43,500 nucleotides of DNA from Prorocentrum cordatum (GCA_963575745.1 CAUYUJ010020709.1:27501-71000), one strand, 5' to 3'; shown: positions 29,160 through 41,364, counted from the stretch's first letter. Notes: generated by a model not told the origin, from the letters alone. Made by a program: numbers and translations.

Positions 29160-29700
29160 TAGAGGGCTCGATATTAGAAGCCAGACGGTGCTGGTGCCAG
29201 CCAGCAGCCGATCTTCGCCGCTCCAGAATCCCCGCAGGGGTTCGTTTGGGCCGGCAGCGGGTTCGGGGGAGCTTCCAGCACGCGCCCACGCGGGCCCGCA
29301 CACGTGCAGGCACGCGTGGAAGTGAAGAGCGTTCCAAGGGAGCTCTCGGGGCTCTCCAGGAAAGATCTCCCGTCCCAGAGATTCCCGGAGAGCTCTCTCA
29401 GAGCTAGAGAGAAGCCCGACAGTGGTGGTGCCCGCCAGCAGCCCATCTTCGGCGGTCCACGATCCCCGCAGTGCCTCGCCCGAGCCGGCAGCGGGTCCAG
29501 GAGAGCTTCCCGCAAGCATCCACGCGCGCTTGCACGTCTGCAGACACGCGTGGAAGCGTTCCTGGCTGCGCTTCAGAAGCGCTGCAGGGGAGCCCCCAGA
29601 GCTCCAGACGCGCTTCACGAGAGCGTCCCAGGGCTCGCCAGGAAGGCTTTCCGGCGTGTGTTCTCTTCACTCTCCGGGTTTTGGACGCTAGCAAGTTCTT
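29160..29700 (-). repeat. two R4 modules in tandem, reverse orientation
   Basis: 29160-29340 and 29345-29700, read on the minus strand, each run from the TAGCGTCCAAAAC side or the palindromic core to CTCTCAGAGAGCTCTC. The second contains CTCCGGGTTTTGGACGCTAG on the plus strand (about 29672-29691). Confidence 0.85.
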
Positions 29701-29836
29701 CGCTCTTCGGGTTTTGCACGCTCTCAAATACCTCGTAGAGCTCTCCGGCATCGATGAGCTAGAGGAATTCCGGCGCGGGATGAAGCTAGTTGGTCGAGCC
29801 AACTAGAATGTTATAACTTTGGGTCGGTATTGCTAA

Positions 29837-30950
29837 TACTGGGCGCCCGCGGTAAACCGTCAACCTTTGTTACCGCCGGGGGACTCGTAGAGCTTCCTGA
29901 CAACATATAATGTCGAGAAAAATTACACAGAAAAAATAGTTTTCAGCCCGAGCAATTTAAGACCTCTCGGATGCAACAGCCAAACGCCCAAGATGCTTCT
30001 GGATTGTCTTCTTCTGTAGCTCTCCTACAGCCCGAGTTACGTGCGTAAATGGACAGCACCTCTCAAGATGACTCGAACAATACGAACAGTTTGGCAAATC
30101 TAGCTCGAGTATCAGACCGAGTTCAGACCTCTGCATGCGACAGGCGGACGAGTCTGATGTCTCTGAATCGATTCCTGCGATTACCAGCCCTGCAGCCCCC
30201 CCCTACAGCCCGAGTTAAGTGCAGGAAACCGACAGCACCTCTCAGGATGACTCGAACAATACGAATAGTTTCGCGAACCTAGTTCGGGCAGCAGAATGAG
30301 TTCGGAACTCTGGATTCGAAAGGCGGACGCGCCTGATGTTCCGAATCGATTCCAGTGATTACCAGCCATGCAGCCCCCCTACAGCCCGAGTTAAGTGCAG
30401 AGAACCGACAGCACCTCTCAAGATGACTCGAACAATACGAATAGTTTCGCGATTCTAGATCGGGCAGCAGGCCGAGTTCAGAGCTCTGGATTCAACAGAC
30501 AACGGCCACTGGTGATTCTGAATCGAGTTAAGTACAGAAAACCGACAGCGTCTGTCAAGATTACTCGAATAATACAAATAGGTTTGCGGACCTAGCTCGG
30601 CTAGCAGACCGAGTTCAGACCTCTGGGTTCAACGGGCGAACGCGCCTGATAATTGAATCGATTAGCTGTGCTTACCAGCTCTGTAGCTGTACTGAAGCTC
30701 GAGTTATCTTGAGGAAACCGTCACCGCGTGACAAGATGACTTGAAACGGCCGATCCCGCCTGCCTGCTTTTTGGCAGTAAAGGTTACCCGATCGAGCTGA
30801 GATCAAGACGGCGAGCGGGAATAAGATCGAATATCACGGGAAAAAATACTAGAGCTCTCACGAATTGTCGAATTTCGAGAACAAAATTTTCAACCGACCA
30901 AAAGTCACCAAAAGGTCCGTCGAGATTTTTCTTGTCAACTAGCTCTCCAG
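29837..30950 (+). repeat. A unit 1: head, ~177-bp monomers and tail
   Basis: Head at 29842 (CGCCCGCGGTAAACCGTCAA, GTTACCGCC, GACTCGTAGAGCTTCC). Monomers begin at CCCGAGTTA near 30031, 30209 and 30385, giving spacings of 178 and 176 bp. A shortened monomer follows. The tail is GATCGAGCTGAGATCAAGA, ATCGAATATCACGGGAAAAA, GTCGAGATTTTTCTTG. Confidence 0.9.
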
Positions 30951-31039
30951 CGCCCCGGAATTACTCTTAAGCTTCCAGCAATAACTTGCTAAGGGAAGCT
31001 CTTCGAGTTATTTGAAAGATATTTGACAATTCACTTTCG

Positions 31040-31345
31040 GAGAGCAGACGGGCGCCGGCGGTGAACCGTCAACCTGGTCACCGCCGGGAACCTTGTAGAG
31101 CTCCTTCCACGCGTGAGAGTGCTTAGAATCGACAGAGAGAGCTTCTGTCGATACGAAGTTGGTTCCGCCAAGTGTTTTGATAGTAAATGTGCGTCTCTAG
31201 AGCTCATATTAAGACGCAGAGGCCCTCATAATCGTTTACAGGTGCGAAAAATCTGCTTTGTTAAAATGAATTGTCAAATATCTTTCAAATCTTTGCAAAA
31301 CCACCCAAAAGTTATCACTTTGTCCTTTCTGGCCGGGTCGACCAA
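31040..31345 (+). repeat. G unit, complete: head plus ~300-bp body
   Basis: The head at 31047 has a fully paired G-C stem. The body includes GAGAGTGCTTAGAATCGACA, AAGTGTTTTGATAGTAAA, GAGCTCATATTAAGACGCAG, AAAATCTGCTTT, TGTCAAATATCTTTCAAATC and CCACCCAAAAGTTATCACTT. Similar bodies occur at 34505, 34953 (partial), 35159, 38889 and 42578. Confidence 0.9.
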
Positions 31346-31429
31346 CTAGCTCCACCCCGCGCCGGAATTCCGCTGGCTCATCGATGCCCAAGAGCTCTAC
31401 GAGAAATTTTTACGCCGGGCATTCGAATG

Positions 31430-32040
31430 GTAGCGCCCTAAAGCCGGAGAGCGAAGAGACCTTCGGCAACGAGAAATCTTTCCTGGAGCGCGCTGGGAAG
31501 CTCCCCGCTGCTGAAGCGCTGCCAGAATCGCTTCCATGCGTGCCAGCACGCGTACAGGCACGCGTGCAAGCTTGCCGGAAGCTCTCCCGGACCCGTTGCC
31601 GGCTCGCCGGAGTCGCTGCGAGGCCTGTGGAGCGACGGAAAGGAGCTCCTGGCGGGCACCACCACCGTCCGGCTTCTAATCTTAAACCCTCTAGCTCTCA
31701 GCGAGCTCTCCGGGGATCTCCGCCGCTCCACGATCCCCGCAGCGCCTGGCCCGAGCCGGCAGCGGGTCCGGGGAAGCTTCCGGCAAGCCTCCACACGTGC
31801 CCGCACGCGTGCAAGCATGCGTGGAAGCGTTCCTGGCAGCGCGTCAGAAGGACTGCAGGGGATCCCCCCAAAGCCCCCGAAGGGCTTCACGGGCGCGTCC
31901 GAGAGCTCGTTCGGACAGCTGCCTGGGGCGCGTTCCCTTTGGTCTTCGGGCTTCCGGACGCTACCCCTCGTAGAGCTCTTACCTCGTAGAGCTCTTCGTT
32001 GCACCTCGTAGAGCTCTTCGCTATCCATGGGCTAGAGGAA
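31430..32040. repeat. R4 modules, convergent pair
   Basis: A plus-oriented copy (31430-31715) meets a minus-oriented copy (31716-31970) at CTCTCAGCGAGCTCTCCGG, so the two form an imperfect inverted repeat with arms over 200 bp. Reversed R5 copies follow (31970-32065). Confidence 0.85.
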
Positions 32041-32129
32041 TTCCGGCGCGGGGTGAAGCTAGTAACTCGTAGAGCTTCCCTGAGCAAGTTGTTGCTGGAA
32101 GCTTGCTGGAGAGCTAGTTGGCAAGAAAA

Positions 32130-32346
32130 ATCCCGGAGAGCTCTCTGAGAGCTAGAGGGTTTTAGATTAGAAGCCGGACAGTGGTGGTGCCCGCCAGCAG
32201 CCCATCTTCGCCGGTCCACGATCCTCGCAGCGGTTCGCCCGGCCCGGCAGCGCGTCCGGGGGAGCATCCGGCGAGCTTCCACACGTGCCTGCACGCGTGC
32301 AGGCACGCATGGAAGCGATTTTGGCAGCGCTTCAGAAGCGCTGCGA
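32130..32346 (-). repeat. R4 module, reverse copy
   Basis: Plus strand reads CTCTCTGAGAGCTAGAGG, GCCGGACAGTGGTGGTGCCC, GGTCCACGATCC, then the ACGTGCCTGCACGCGTGC core and CAGCGCTTCAGAAGCGCTGC (palindrome). Confidence 0.85.
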
Positions 32347-32790
32347 GCCATAAAAATCGGAAAAAAACACGATTTTTTAGTTTCCAGCGAATCAGTTTCT
32401 TCAAGTGTGACTACGGATCTGAGAATTTGACTGACACACGTGGCATAATCAACCCTTCTTTCTCTCTTGCTCCCGCTCACCGAACAAGCTTATCAGATTA
32501 CGCAGACAAACACATTTTTAAATGTTAATACAAAATCGGTTGCTGCGAGTGTTTCGATAGTAATACTGCACCTAGAGCCATTAGAATTCAACCAGCAAGT
32601 GCGTCATAGCAAACTACGGGGAATGAAAGTCCCACTTCTGAAAACAAACTTCAAAATTTTGTATTAAGCGAAAAAAACCGACCCCAAGTTACCACACTCT
32701 TTCTTTTGGTCGAGCTGGCCAACTAGCTCTACCCTGCGCCGTAATTCCTCTTAGCTCTTTACTCAAGAGCTCGACGAGTTACCCGGAGAG
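32347..32790 (+). repeat. R7 unit, copy 1 (diverged G body)
   Basis: Starts GCCATAAAAATCGG. Includes AGTTTCCAGCGAATCAGTTT, CTACGGATCTGAGAATTTGA, GAGTGTTTCGATAGTAATAC and CCTAGAGCCATTAGAATTC. The GTGTTTYGATAGTAA and CTAGAGC landmarks are shared with G bodies. Followed by an R5 copy. Repeats 833 bp downstream. Confidence 0.9.
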
Positions 32791-33080
32791 CAAAAAGCGC
32801 ACACACCAGAAAGCTTTTTTGGCGAGCATTCAAACGCTTCGTAAAGCTCGTCGGGTGCTCTTGGACGCTCCGCTGCAGCACTCCTGAAGCGCTGCCAAAA
32901 TCGCTTCCATGCGTGCCTGCACGCGTGCAGCCACGCGTAAAAGCTTGCCGGACTCTCTTCTGGACACGTTGCAGGGCTGGGCGAGTCGCTCCGGGCAACG
33001 TGGAGCGCCGCGGAGGAGGGCACCACCACCGTCCGGCTTCCAATCTTAAACTCTCTAGCTCTCAGCGAGCTGTCCAGGAA
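32785..33080 (+). repeat. R4 module
   Basis: CGGAGAGCAAAAAGCG, CTCCTGAAGCGCTGCC, the ACGCGTGCAGCCACGCGT core, GGCACCACCACCGTCCGG, CTCTCAGCGAGCTGTCC. Confidence 0.85.
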
Positions 33081-33179
33081 TATACTTGGTAGCGTCCAAA
33101 ACTGGAACCGCCAGACACCTCGCACAGCTCTTTCTTGCACAGCCGCTGGGAACACGTGAAGGAAGATTATGATACGAGA

Positions 33180-33620
33180 GCCATAAAAATCGAAAAAAAC
33201 ACGCTTTGTTAGTTTCCATCGAACCAGTTTCTTCAAGTGTGACTACGGATCTGAGAATTTGACTGACACACGCGGCATAATCAACCCTTCTTTCTCTCTT
33301 GCTCCCTGCTCACCAAACAAGCTTATCAGATTACGCAGACAAACACATTTTTTAATGTTAATACAAACTCGGTCTGCGAGTATTTCGATAGTAATACTGC
33401 ACCTAGAGCCATTAGAATTCAACCAGCAAATGCGTCATAGCAAACTACGTGGAATCAAAGTCCCACTTCTGAAAACAAACTTCAAAATTACTATTAAGTG
33501 AAAAAAACCACCCCAAGTTACCACACTCTTTTTTGGTCGAGCCGGCCAACTAGCTATACCCTGCCGTAATTCCTCTTAGCTCTTTACTGAAGAGCTCTAC
33601 GAGGTACCCGGAGAGCAACT
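33180..33620 (+). repeat. R7 unit, copy 2
   Basis: Collinear with 32347-32790, with well over nine tenths identity by eye (for example GACTACGGATCTGAGAATTT and GCTTATCAGATTACGCAGAC are exact). Ends in an R5 copy and TACCCGGAGAGCAA. Confidence 0.9.
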
Positions 33621-33719
33621 TCGTAGCGTCCAAAACCCGGAGAGCAAAGAGGACACGCACTGCAAAGCCTTCCTGGCAAGCCCACCTTGGTAGCGTCCAA
33701 AACCCGAGAGCAAAGGGCA

Positions 33720-34504
33720 AACTGGGAACCAACGGTAAACCGTCAACCAGGTTACCACCGGGGCCCTCGTAGAGCTCTTTTCTTGCAAGACGCTCCTCCG
33801 TGCACATGCAGGAAGAGTCTGGAGGAAGATCCCACTCGAAAATCACGATTTTACCTACTTCGGGCAGCAGACCGAGTTCCAAGCTCTGGGTTCGAGAGCC
33901 CGACGCGCCTGATGTCTTCGAAGCGATTCCTGTGACAACAAGCACTGTAACCCCCCTCAGCGCGAGTTCAGTGAAGAAAACCGAGAGCACTTCTCAAGGT
34001 GACTCGACCAATACGAATAGTTTCGCGATTCTAGATCGGGCAGCAGACCGAGTTCAGAGCTCTGGATTCGAGAGACAACCGTAACTGATGATTATGAATC
34101 GATTTCCGTAAATATCAGCTCTGTAGCTGTCCTACAGCTCGAGTAAAGTACAGAAAACCGAGAGTTTCTGTCAAGATGACTCGACTAATACGAATAGGTT
34201 TGCGGACCTAGCTCGGCTAACAGACCGAGTTCAGACCTCTGGATTCAACAGGCGAACGCACCTAATCATTCTACATCGATTAGCTGTGCTTACCAGCCCT
34301 GTAGCTGTCCTGAAGCTCGAGTTATGTTCAGAAAACGGTCAGCGCGTATCAAGATGACTCGAAACAGCCGATCCCGCCACCGTGCTTTTCGATAGTAATA
34401 TTCACCCGATCGAGCAGATCAAGATGGCGAGCAGAAATAAGATCGAATAGCACGGGAAAAAAATATTAGAGCTCAAACGAATTGTTGAATTTCGAGAACT
34501 AAAT
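33720..34504 (+). repeat. degenerate head plus A unit 2 (truncated)
   Basis: The head at 33725 is variant (GGGAACCAACGGTAAACCGT, GGTTACCACC). Monomer sequence starts near 33855 (CGGGCAGCAGACCGAG) and continues with units 178 bp apart (CTCGAG near 34138 and 34316). The tail is cut at 34503, where a G head begins. Confidence 0.85.
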
Positions 34505-35442
34505 GGTGCCGGCGGTGAACCGTCAACCTGGTCACCGCCGGAGACCTCGTAGAACTCCTTGCATCCGTAAGGAAACTCAGGATCAAAGCGAGAGCTTCTG
34601 GTAGCTTTTCTACAAAAACTTCAATTTGAGATTTTTCGGAGTCAACATAAAGTCGGTTCCTCCAAGTGAACTGGTACTGAAAATGGCTCTACAGAGCTGA
34701 GCTGCTCAGCAAACAAAGTTTATATGTCAATGCTCGGAGTAAAAATCTGCTTTTGCAAAATGGATTGTAAAATATCTTTGAAATCTTAGCAAAACCGACA
34801 AAAAGTTATCACTTTCTCTTTTCTGGTCCGATCGACAAACTAGCTCCACCCCGCGCCGGGATTCCTCTAGCTCATCGATGACGAAGAGCTCTACGAGGAT
34901 TTTCAACCGACCAAAAGTCACCAAAAGTTCCGTCGAGATTTTTCTTGCCAACTGGCGCCGGCGGCGAACCGTCAACCTGGTCACCGCCAGGAAGCTCCTA
35001 GCACGCGTAAGAGTGCTCAGCGTCACAAAGAGAAGGCTTCTGGAAGCATTTCTCGAAAAAGAGAAAACATCATGTTTTTATGTCGACATACAGATGGTTG
35101 CGCCAAGTGTTTTGGTAAAAGTGCATCTAGAGAGCTCATATTAAGACGCAGAGGCGCTCGAACCGCCAGGAACCTCGTAGAGCTCCTGGCACGCGTAAAA
35201 GTGCTCAGCATCAAAAGAGAGGGCTTCTTGATGCATTTCTCGAAAAAAAGAGAAATCACGTTGTTTTTCATTTCGACATAAAGCTGGTTCCCCCAAGTGT
35301 TTGGATTGTGAAAGTGCATCTAGAGAGCTCATATCAAGACGCAGAGGCCCTCAGAACCTTCTACAGGTGCGGAAAAATCTGCTTTCTTAAAATAAATGGT
35401 CAAATATCCAATATTTTCAAAACCACCCAAAAGTTACCACTT
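34505..35442 (+). repeat. three G units in series
   Basis: Heads at 34505 (paired G-C stem) and 34953 (one mismatch), and a head remnant at 35159 (AACCGCCAGGAACCTCGTAG). Bodies are diverged copies of the 31047 body. Between the first and second lie an R5 copy (34843-34897) and a tail fragment of an A unit (34898-34952). Confidence 0.85.
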
Positions 35443-35696
35443 GCCAGCGTCCAAAACCCGGGGAGCAAAGAAAAGCTCGGGGATGGGAAATCTTTCCTGG
35501 AGAGCCGTGCGGGCCTCCCCTGGAGCGCTGCGGAAGCGCTGCCAGAAAACTGCATGCGTGCCTGCACGCATGCAGGTACGCGTGGAAGCTTGTCAGAAGC
35601 TCTTCCGGACACGTTGCCGGCCCGCCGGAGGCGCTGCGGGGAACGTTGACCGCCGTGGAGGAGCTGCTGGCGGGCACCATCACCGTCCGGCTTCTA
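35443..35696 (+). repeat. R4 module
   Basis: AGCGTCCAAAACCCGG, TCCTGGAGAGCCGTG, CTGCATGCGTGCCTGCACGC core variant, CGTTGACCGCCGTGGAGGAG, CACCATCACCGTCCGGCTTC. Abuts the next A head directly. Confidence 0.85.
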
Positions 35697-36731
35697 ACTG
35701 GGCGCCGGCGGTAAACCGTCAACCTTGGTTACCGCCGGGGAACTCGTAGAGCTTCCTACCTCGACTTAAGTTGAGAAAACCGACAGCATCCAACATTCCG
35801 ACTTATAGTGAATATTTGTTGACCTCTGAATGCGACAGGCGGACGCGTCTGATGTCTGCGAATCGACTTCTGTCATCACCAGCCCTGCAGCCCCCCTACA
35901 GGCCCGAGTTAGGTGCAGAAAACCGACAGCACTTCTGAGAATGACTCGAACAATATAGAAGTTTTGCAAATCTAATTTGGGCAGCAGACCGAGTTCCGAG
36001 CTCTGGATTCAACAGGCGGACGCGCCTGATGTCTTCAAATCGATTCCTGTGACCACCAGCACTGTAGCCCCCTCAGCGCGAGTTGGGTGAAGAAAACCGA
36101 GAGCACTTCTCAAGATGACTCGACCAATACAAATTCTAGATCGGGCAGCAGACCGAGTTCAGAGCTCTGGATTCGACAGAAAAACGCAACTGAGGATTCT
36201 GAATCGGTTTCTGTAAATATCAGCTCTGTAGCTGTCCTACAGCTCGAGTTAAGTGTAGAAAACCGAGAGTTCCTGTCAAGATGACTCGAATAATACGAAC
36301 AGGTTTGCGGACCTAGCTCGGCTGACAGACCGAGTTCAGACCTCTCGATTGAACAGCCGAACGCGCCTAATCATTCTACATCGATTAGCTGTGCTTACGA
36401 GCTCTGTAGCTGTCCTAAAGCTCGAGTTATGTTCAGAAAACCGTCAGCGCGTATCAAGATGACTCAAAACGGCCGATCCCGCCATGACGCTTTTCGATAG
36501 TAATATTCACCCGATCGAGCTGAGATCAAGATGGCGAGCGGGAATAAGATCGAATATCACGGGAAAAAATACTAGAGCTCAAACGAATTGTCAAATTTCG
36601 AGAACAAAATTTTCAACCGAGCAAAAGTTGTCAAAAGTTCAGTCGAGATTTTTCGAGCCAACTAGCCTGCCAGCGTTTTCGAATTACTCTTAAGCTTCGC
36701 CGCTGCGCTCTCAGGGAAGCTCTACGAGTCA
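35697..36731 (+). repeat. A unit 3
   Basis: Head 35697-35757 with a fully paired A-T stem, monomer array, tail and an R6-like end. ACTCGTAGAGCTTCC at 35742-35756 and its reverse complement at 36715-36729 bound a 988-bp interval. Confidence 0.95.
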
Positions 36732-37715
36732 CTGGGCGCCGGCGGTAAACCGTCAACCTTGGTTACCGCCGGGGAACTCGTAGAGCTTCCTACCTCGACT
36801 TAAGTTGAGAAAACCGACAGCATCCAACATTCCGACTTATAGTGAATATTTGTTGACCTCTGAATGCGACAGGCGGACGCGTCTGATGTCTGCGAATCGA
36901 CTCTGTCATTACCAGCCCTGCAGCCCCCCTACAGGCCCGAGTTAGGTGCAGAAAACCGACAGCACTTCTGAGAATGACTCGAACAATATAGAAGTTTTGC
37001 AGATCTAATTTGGGCAGCAGACCGAGTTCCGAGCTCTGGATTCAACAGGCGGACGCGCCTGATGTCTTCAAATCGATTCCTGTGACCACCAGCACTGTAG
37101 CCCCCTCAGCGCGAGTTGGGTGAAGAAAACCGAGAGCACTTCTCAAGATGACTCGACCAATACAAATTCTAGATCGGGCAGCAGACCGAGTTCAGAGCTC
37201 TGGATTCGACAGAAAAACGCAACTGAGGATTCTGAATCGGTTTCTGTAAATATCAGCTCTGTAGCTGTCCTACAGCTCGAGTTAAGTGTAGAAAACCGAG
37301 AGTTCCTGTCAAGATGACTCGAATAATACGAACAGGTTTGCGGACCTAGCTCGGCTGACAGACCGAGTTCAGACCTCTCGATTGAACAGCCGAACGCGCC
37401 TAATCATTCTACATCGATTAGCTGTGCTTACGAGCTCTGTAGCTGTCCTAAAGCTCGAGTTATGTTCAGAAAACCGTCAGCACGTATCAAGATGACTCAA
37501 AACAGCCGATCCCGCCATGACGCTTTTCGATAGTAATATTCACCCGATCGAGCTGAGATCAAGATGGCGAGCGGGAATAAGATCGAATATCACGGGAAAA
37601 ATACTAGAGCTCAAACGAATTGTCAAATTTCGAGATCAAAATTTTCAACCGAGCAAAAGTTGTCAAAAGTTCAGTCGAGATTTTTCGAGCCAACTAGCCT
37701 GCCAGCGTTTTCGAA
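36732..37715 (+). repeat. A unit 4, near-identical to unit 3
   Basis: Duplicate of 35698-36681 at an offset of 1034, falling to 1033 after a one-base deletion near 36901. It lacks the R6 end and abuts the next head at TTTTCGAACTGGGCGCC. Confidence 0.97.
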
Positions 37716-38755
37716 CTGGGCGCCGGCGGTAAACCGTCAACCTTTGTTACCGCCAGGTGACTCGTAGAGCTTCCTGACAGCATATAATGTGGAAAAAAAT
37801 CCAGAGAATTTCAGCCCATGCCAGACCTCTCAAGATGACTCTGGCAAAAAAACGAACAGTTTGGAACCCAGCTCGAGTGTCAAACCGAGTTCAGACCTCT
37901 GAATGGACGCGTCTGATGTCTGTGAATCGACTCCTGTTATTACCAGCCCTGCAGCCCCTCTACAGCCCGAGTTAAGTGCAGAAACCGACAGCAGCTCTCA
38001 GGATGGCTTGAATAATACAAAAGCTTCGTGGAGCTAGTTCGAGCAGCAGACCGAGTTCCGAGCTCTCCGTTCGACAGACAGACGCGCCTGATGTTTCAAA
38101 ATCGATTTCTGTGACCAGCAGCACTGTAGCCCTCCCCCAGCACGAGTTAAGTGTAGAAAACCAAGAGCACTTCTCAAGATGACTCGAACAATACGAATAG
38201 TTCCGCGGACCTAGCTCGGGCAGCAGGCCGAGTTCAGAGCTCTCGATTGAACAGACGAACGCGCCTGATGATTCCCGATCGATTTCTGTGACTATGAGCT
38301 CTCAAACTGCCCTACAGCTCGAGTTAAGTACAGAAAGCCGAGAGCGTCTGCTACGATGACTCGAATAATACAAATAGGTTTGCAGACCTAGCTCGGCTAG
38401 CAGACCAAGTTCAGACCTCTGGATTCAACAGGCGAACGCGCCTAATCATTCTGAATCGATTAGCTGTGCTTACCAGCTCTGAAGCTGTCCTGAAGCTCGA
38501 GTTATCTTGAGAAAACCGACAGAGCGTATCAAGATGACTCAAAACGACCGATCCCGCCGGAGTGCTTTTTGGCAGTAAAAGGTACCCGATCGAGCTGAGA
38601 TCAGGATGGCGAGCGGGAATAAGATCGAATACCACGGGAAAAAATATTAGAGCTCAAACGAATTGTTGAATCTCGAGAACAAAATTTTCAACCGAGCAAA
38701 AGTTGTCAAAAGTTCAGTCGAGATTTTTCGAGCCAACTAGCTCTCCAGCGCCCCG
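37716..38755 (+). repeat. A unit 5
   Basis: Head 37716-37776 (stem arms GCGGTAAAC and GTTACCGC pair), then five or so ~177-bp monomers, then the conserved tail (38590-38745). Confidence 0.92.
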
Positions 38756-39196
38756 GAATTACTCTTAAGCTTCCAGCAATAACTTGCTAAGGGAAGCTCT
38801 ACGAATTATTACTCTTAAGCTTCGCCGCCGCGCTCTCAGGGAAGCTCTACGAGTCATTGGTAGCGTCCAAAACCCGGAGAGCGAAGAGTGGCGCCGGCGG
38901 TGAACCATCAACCTGGTCACCGCCGGGAACCTCGTAGAGCTCCTCTCACTGGTAAGAGTGCAGAGAATCGACACAGAATCTAAAAATTGAGATTTTCCGA
39001 AAATCTTCAAATTCGATTTTTTCAATGTTCATATTCGCTCAGTTCCTGGAAGTCAACTAATGCAAAAATGCATCGAGAGAGCTGAGCTGCTGTCAGAGAG
39101 GAGTTTATATGCGAATGCTCGGCGTAAAAATCTGCTTTCTCAACATAAATAGTCAAATATCTTTCAAATTTTTGCAAAACCGCCCAAAAGTTATCA
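38756..39196 (+). repeat. R6 pair, short R4 start, G unit
   Basis: Two R6-type segments (38756-38855), GGTAGCGTCCAAAACCCGG (38858-38876), then a G head at 38889 with a paired stem and a body ending GCCCAAAAGTTATCACACTG at 39201. Confidence 0.88.
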
Positions 39197-40344
39197 CACT
39201 GGGCGCCGGCGGTAAACCGTCAACCTTTCTTACCGCCGGGGGACTCGTAGAGCTTCCTGACTATATATAATGTAGAAAATAAATTGCAGAGAACGAATAG
39301 TTTTTCAGCCCAAGCGATTTCAGACCTCTCGATGCAACAGCCGAGCGCCCCCTCATGCTTCTGGATTGTCTTCTGTACGAGCTCTGTAGCTTTGCTACAG
39401 CCCGAGTTACGTGCGCTAATCAACAGCACCTCTGAAGATAACTCAAACAAAACGAATAGTTTCCTAAACCCAGCTCGAGTATCAGACCGAGCTCAGGCCT
39501 CTGAATGCGACAGACGGACGCGTCTGATGTCTCCGAATCGATTCCTGTGATTACCAGCCCTGCAGCTCCCCTACAGCCCGAGTCAAGTGCAGAAAACCGA
39601 CAGCATCTTTTAGGATGACTCGAACAATACGAACAGGTTCGCGGACCGAGTTCAGGCAGCAGGCCGAGTTCCCAGCTCTGGCTTCCACAGGCGGACGCGC
39701 CTGATGTCTCCAAATCGATTGCTGCCCCCACCAGCACTGTAGCCCCCTACAGCCCGAGTTAAGTTTACAAAGCGACAGTACCTCTTCAGATGATCCGAAC
39801 AATACGAATAGTTTCGCCATTCTAGCTCGGGCAGCAGGGCGAGTTCAGAGCTCTCGATTCAACAGACGAACGCGTCTGATGATTCCCAATCGATTTCTCT
39901 GACTATCAGCTCTGTAGCTGCCCTACAGCTCGAGTTAAGTACGAAATACCGAGAGCGTCTGTCAAGATGACTCGGATAATACGAATAAGTTTTTGAACCT
40001 AGCTCGGCTAGCAGACCGAGTTCAGGCCTCTGCTTTAAACAGGCAAACGATCCTCATCATTATACATCGATTAGCTGTGCTTACTGGCCCTGTAGGTGTC
40101 CTAAAGCTCGAGTTATGTTCAGAAAACCGACAGCGCATATCAAGATGACTCGAAACGGCCGATCCCGCCTGCCTGCTTTTTGACAGTAAAAGGTACCCGA
40201 TCGAGCTGAGATCAAGATGGCGAGCGGGAATAAGATCGAAAATCATGGGAAAGAATACTAGAGCTCTAACGAATGTTCAAATTTTGAGAACAAAATTCTC
40301 AACCGAGCAAAAGTCAGCAAAAGGTCCGTCGAGATTTTTCTTGC
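39197..40344 (+). repeat. A unit 6
   Basis: The head at 39200 has TTTCTTACCGCC in the right arm. Monomers then tail. The tail abuts the next head with only TTGCAACTGGG between. Confidence 0.92.
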
Positions 40345-41364
40345 AACTGGGCGCCGGCGGTAAACCGTCAACCTTGGTTACCGCCGGGAGACTCGTAGAG
40401 CTTCCCAACTCAACTTAAGTTGAGAAAACAGAAAGTACTTACACACAATCTGACTTATAGTGAATAGTTTTTGACCTCTGAATGCGACAGACGGACGCGT
40501 CTGATGTCTGCGAATCGACTGCTGTCATTACCAGCCCTGCAGCCCCCCTACAGCCCGAGTTAAGTGCAGAAAACCGACAGCACCTCTCAGGATGACTCGA
40601 ACAATACAATAGCTTCGCGGACCTAGTTCGGGCAGCAGACCAAGTTCCGAGCTCTGGACTCGACAGGCGGACGCGCCTGATGACTTCAAATCGATCCAGG
40701 CAGGTAGAGCCCAGAACTGCCCCAAACCCCTACAGCCCGAGTTAAGTCAATAACGCGACAGCATCTCGCAAGTGAACATCGAACAATACGAATAGTTTCG
40801 CGGACCTAGATCGGGCAGCAGACCGAGTTCAGAGCTCTGAATGCGAAGACCAACGCACTATGATATCTGAAATTTTGTGCCAGTAAATATCACTCGTATC
40901 TGATCCTACAGCTCGAGTTAAGTAGAAAATACCGACAACGCGTATCAACTTGACTCGAATAATACGAATAGGTTTGCGGACCTAGCTCGGCTCACAGACC
41001 GAGTTCAGACCTCTGGGTTCAACATGCGAACGCGCCTGAACATTACGAGCATGCATTAGCTGTGCTTACCAGCTCTGTAGCTGCCCCAAAGCTCGAGGTA
41101 ATTATCTTCAGAAAACCCGTCATCGCGTGTCAGATGAACTCAAAAAAAAACGGCCGATCCCGCCATGACGCTTTTCGATAGTAATATTCACCCGATCGAG
41201 ATGAGATCAAGATGGCGAGCGGGAATAAGATCGAATATCACGGGAAAAAATACTAGAGCTCAAACGAATTGTCAAATTTCGAGAACAAAATTTTCAACCG
41301 AGCAAAAGTTGTGAAAAGTTCAGTTCTTTTTTTTCGAGCCAACTATCTCTCCAGCGCGCCGAAT
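40345..41364 (+). repeat. A unit 7
   Basis: Head with a paired A-T stem, several monomers (one more diverged near 40690-40900), and a conserved tail at 41165-41345. Confidence 0.9.

Noticed and set aside
36087-37317. Two identical 65-residue frames 1033 bp apart
   Set aside because: Identity comes from the duplicated satellite unit. Frames are not kept in other units.
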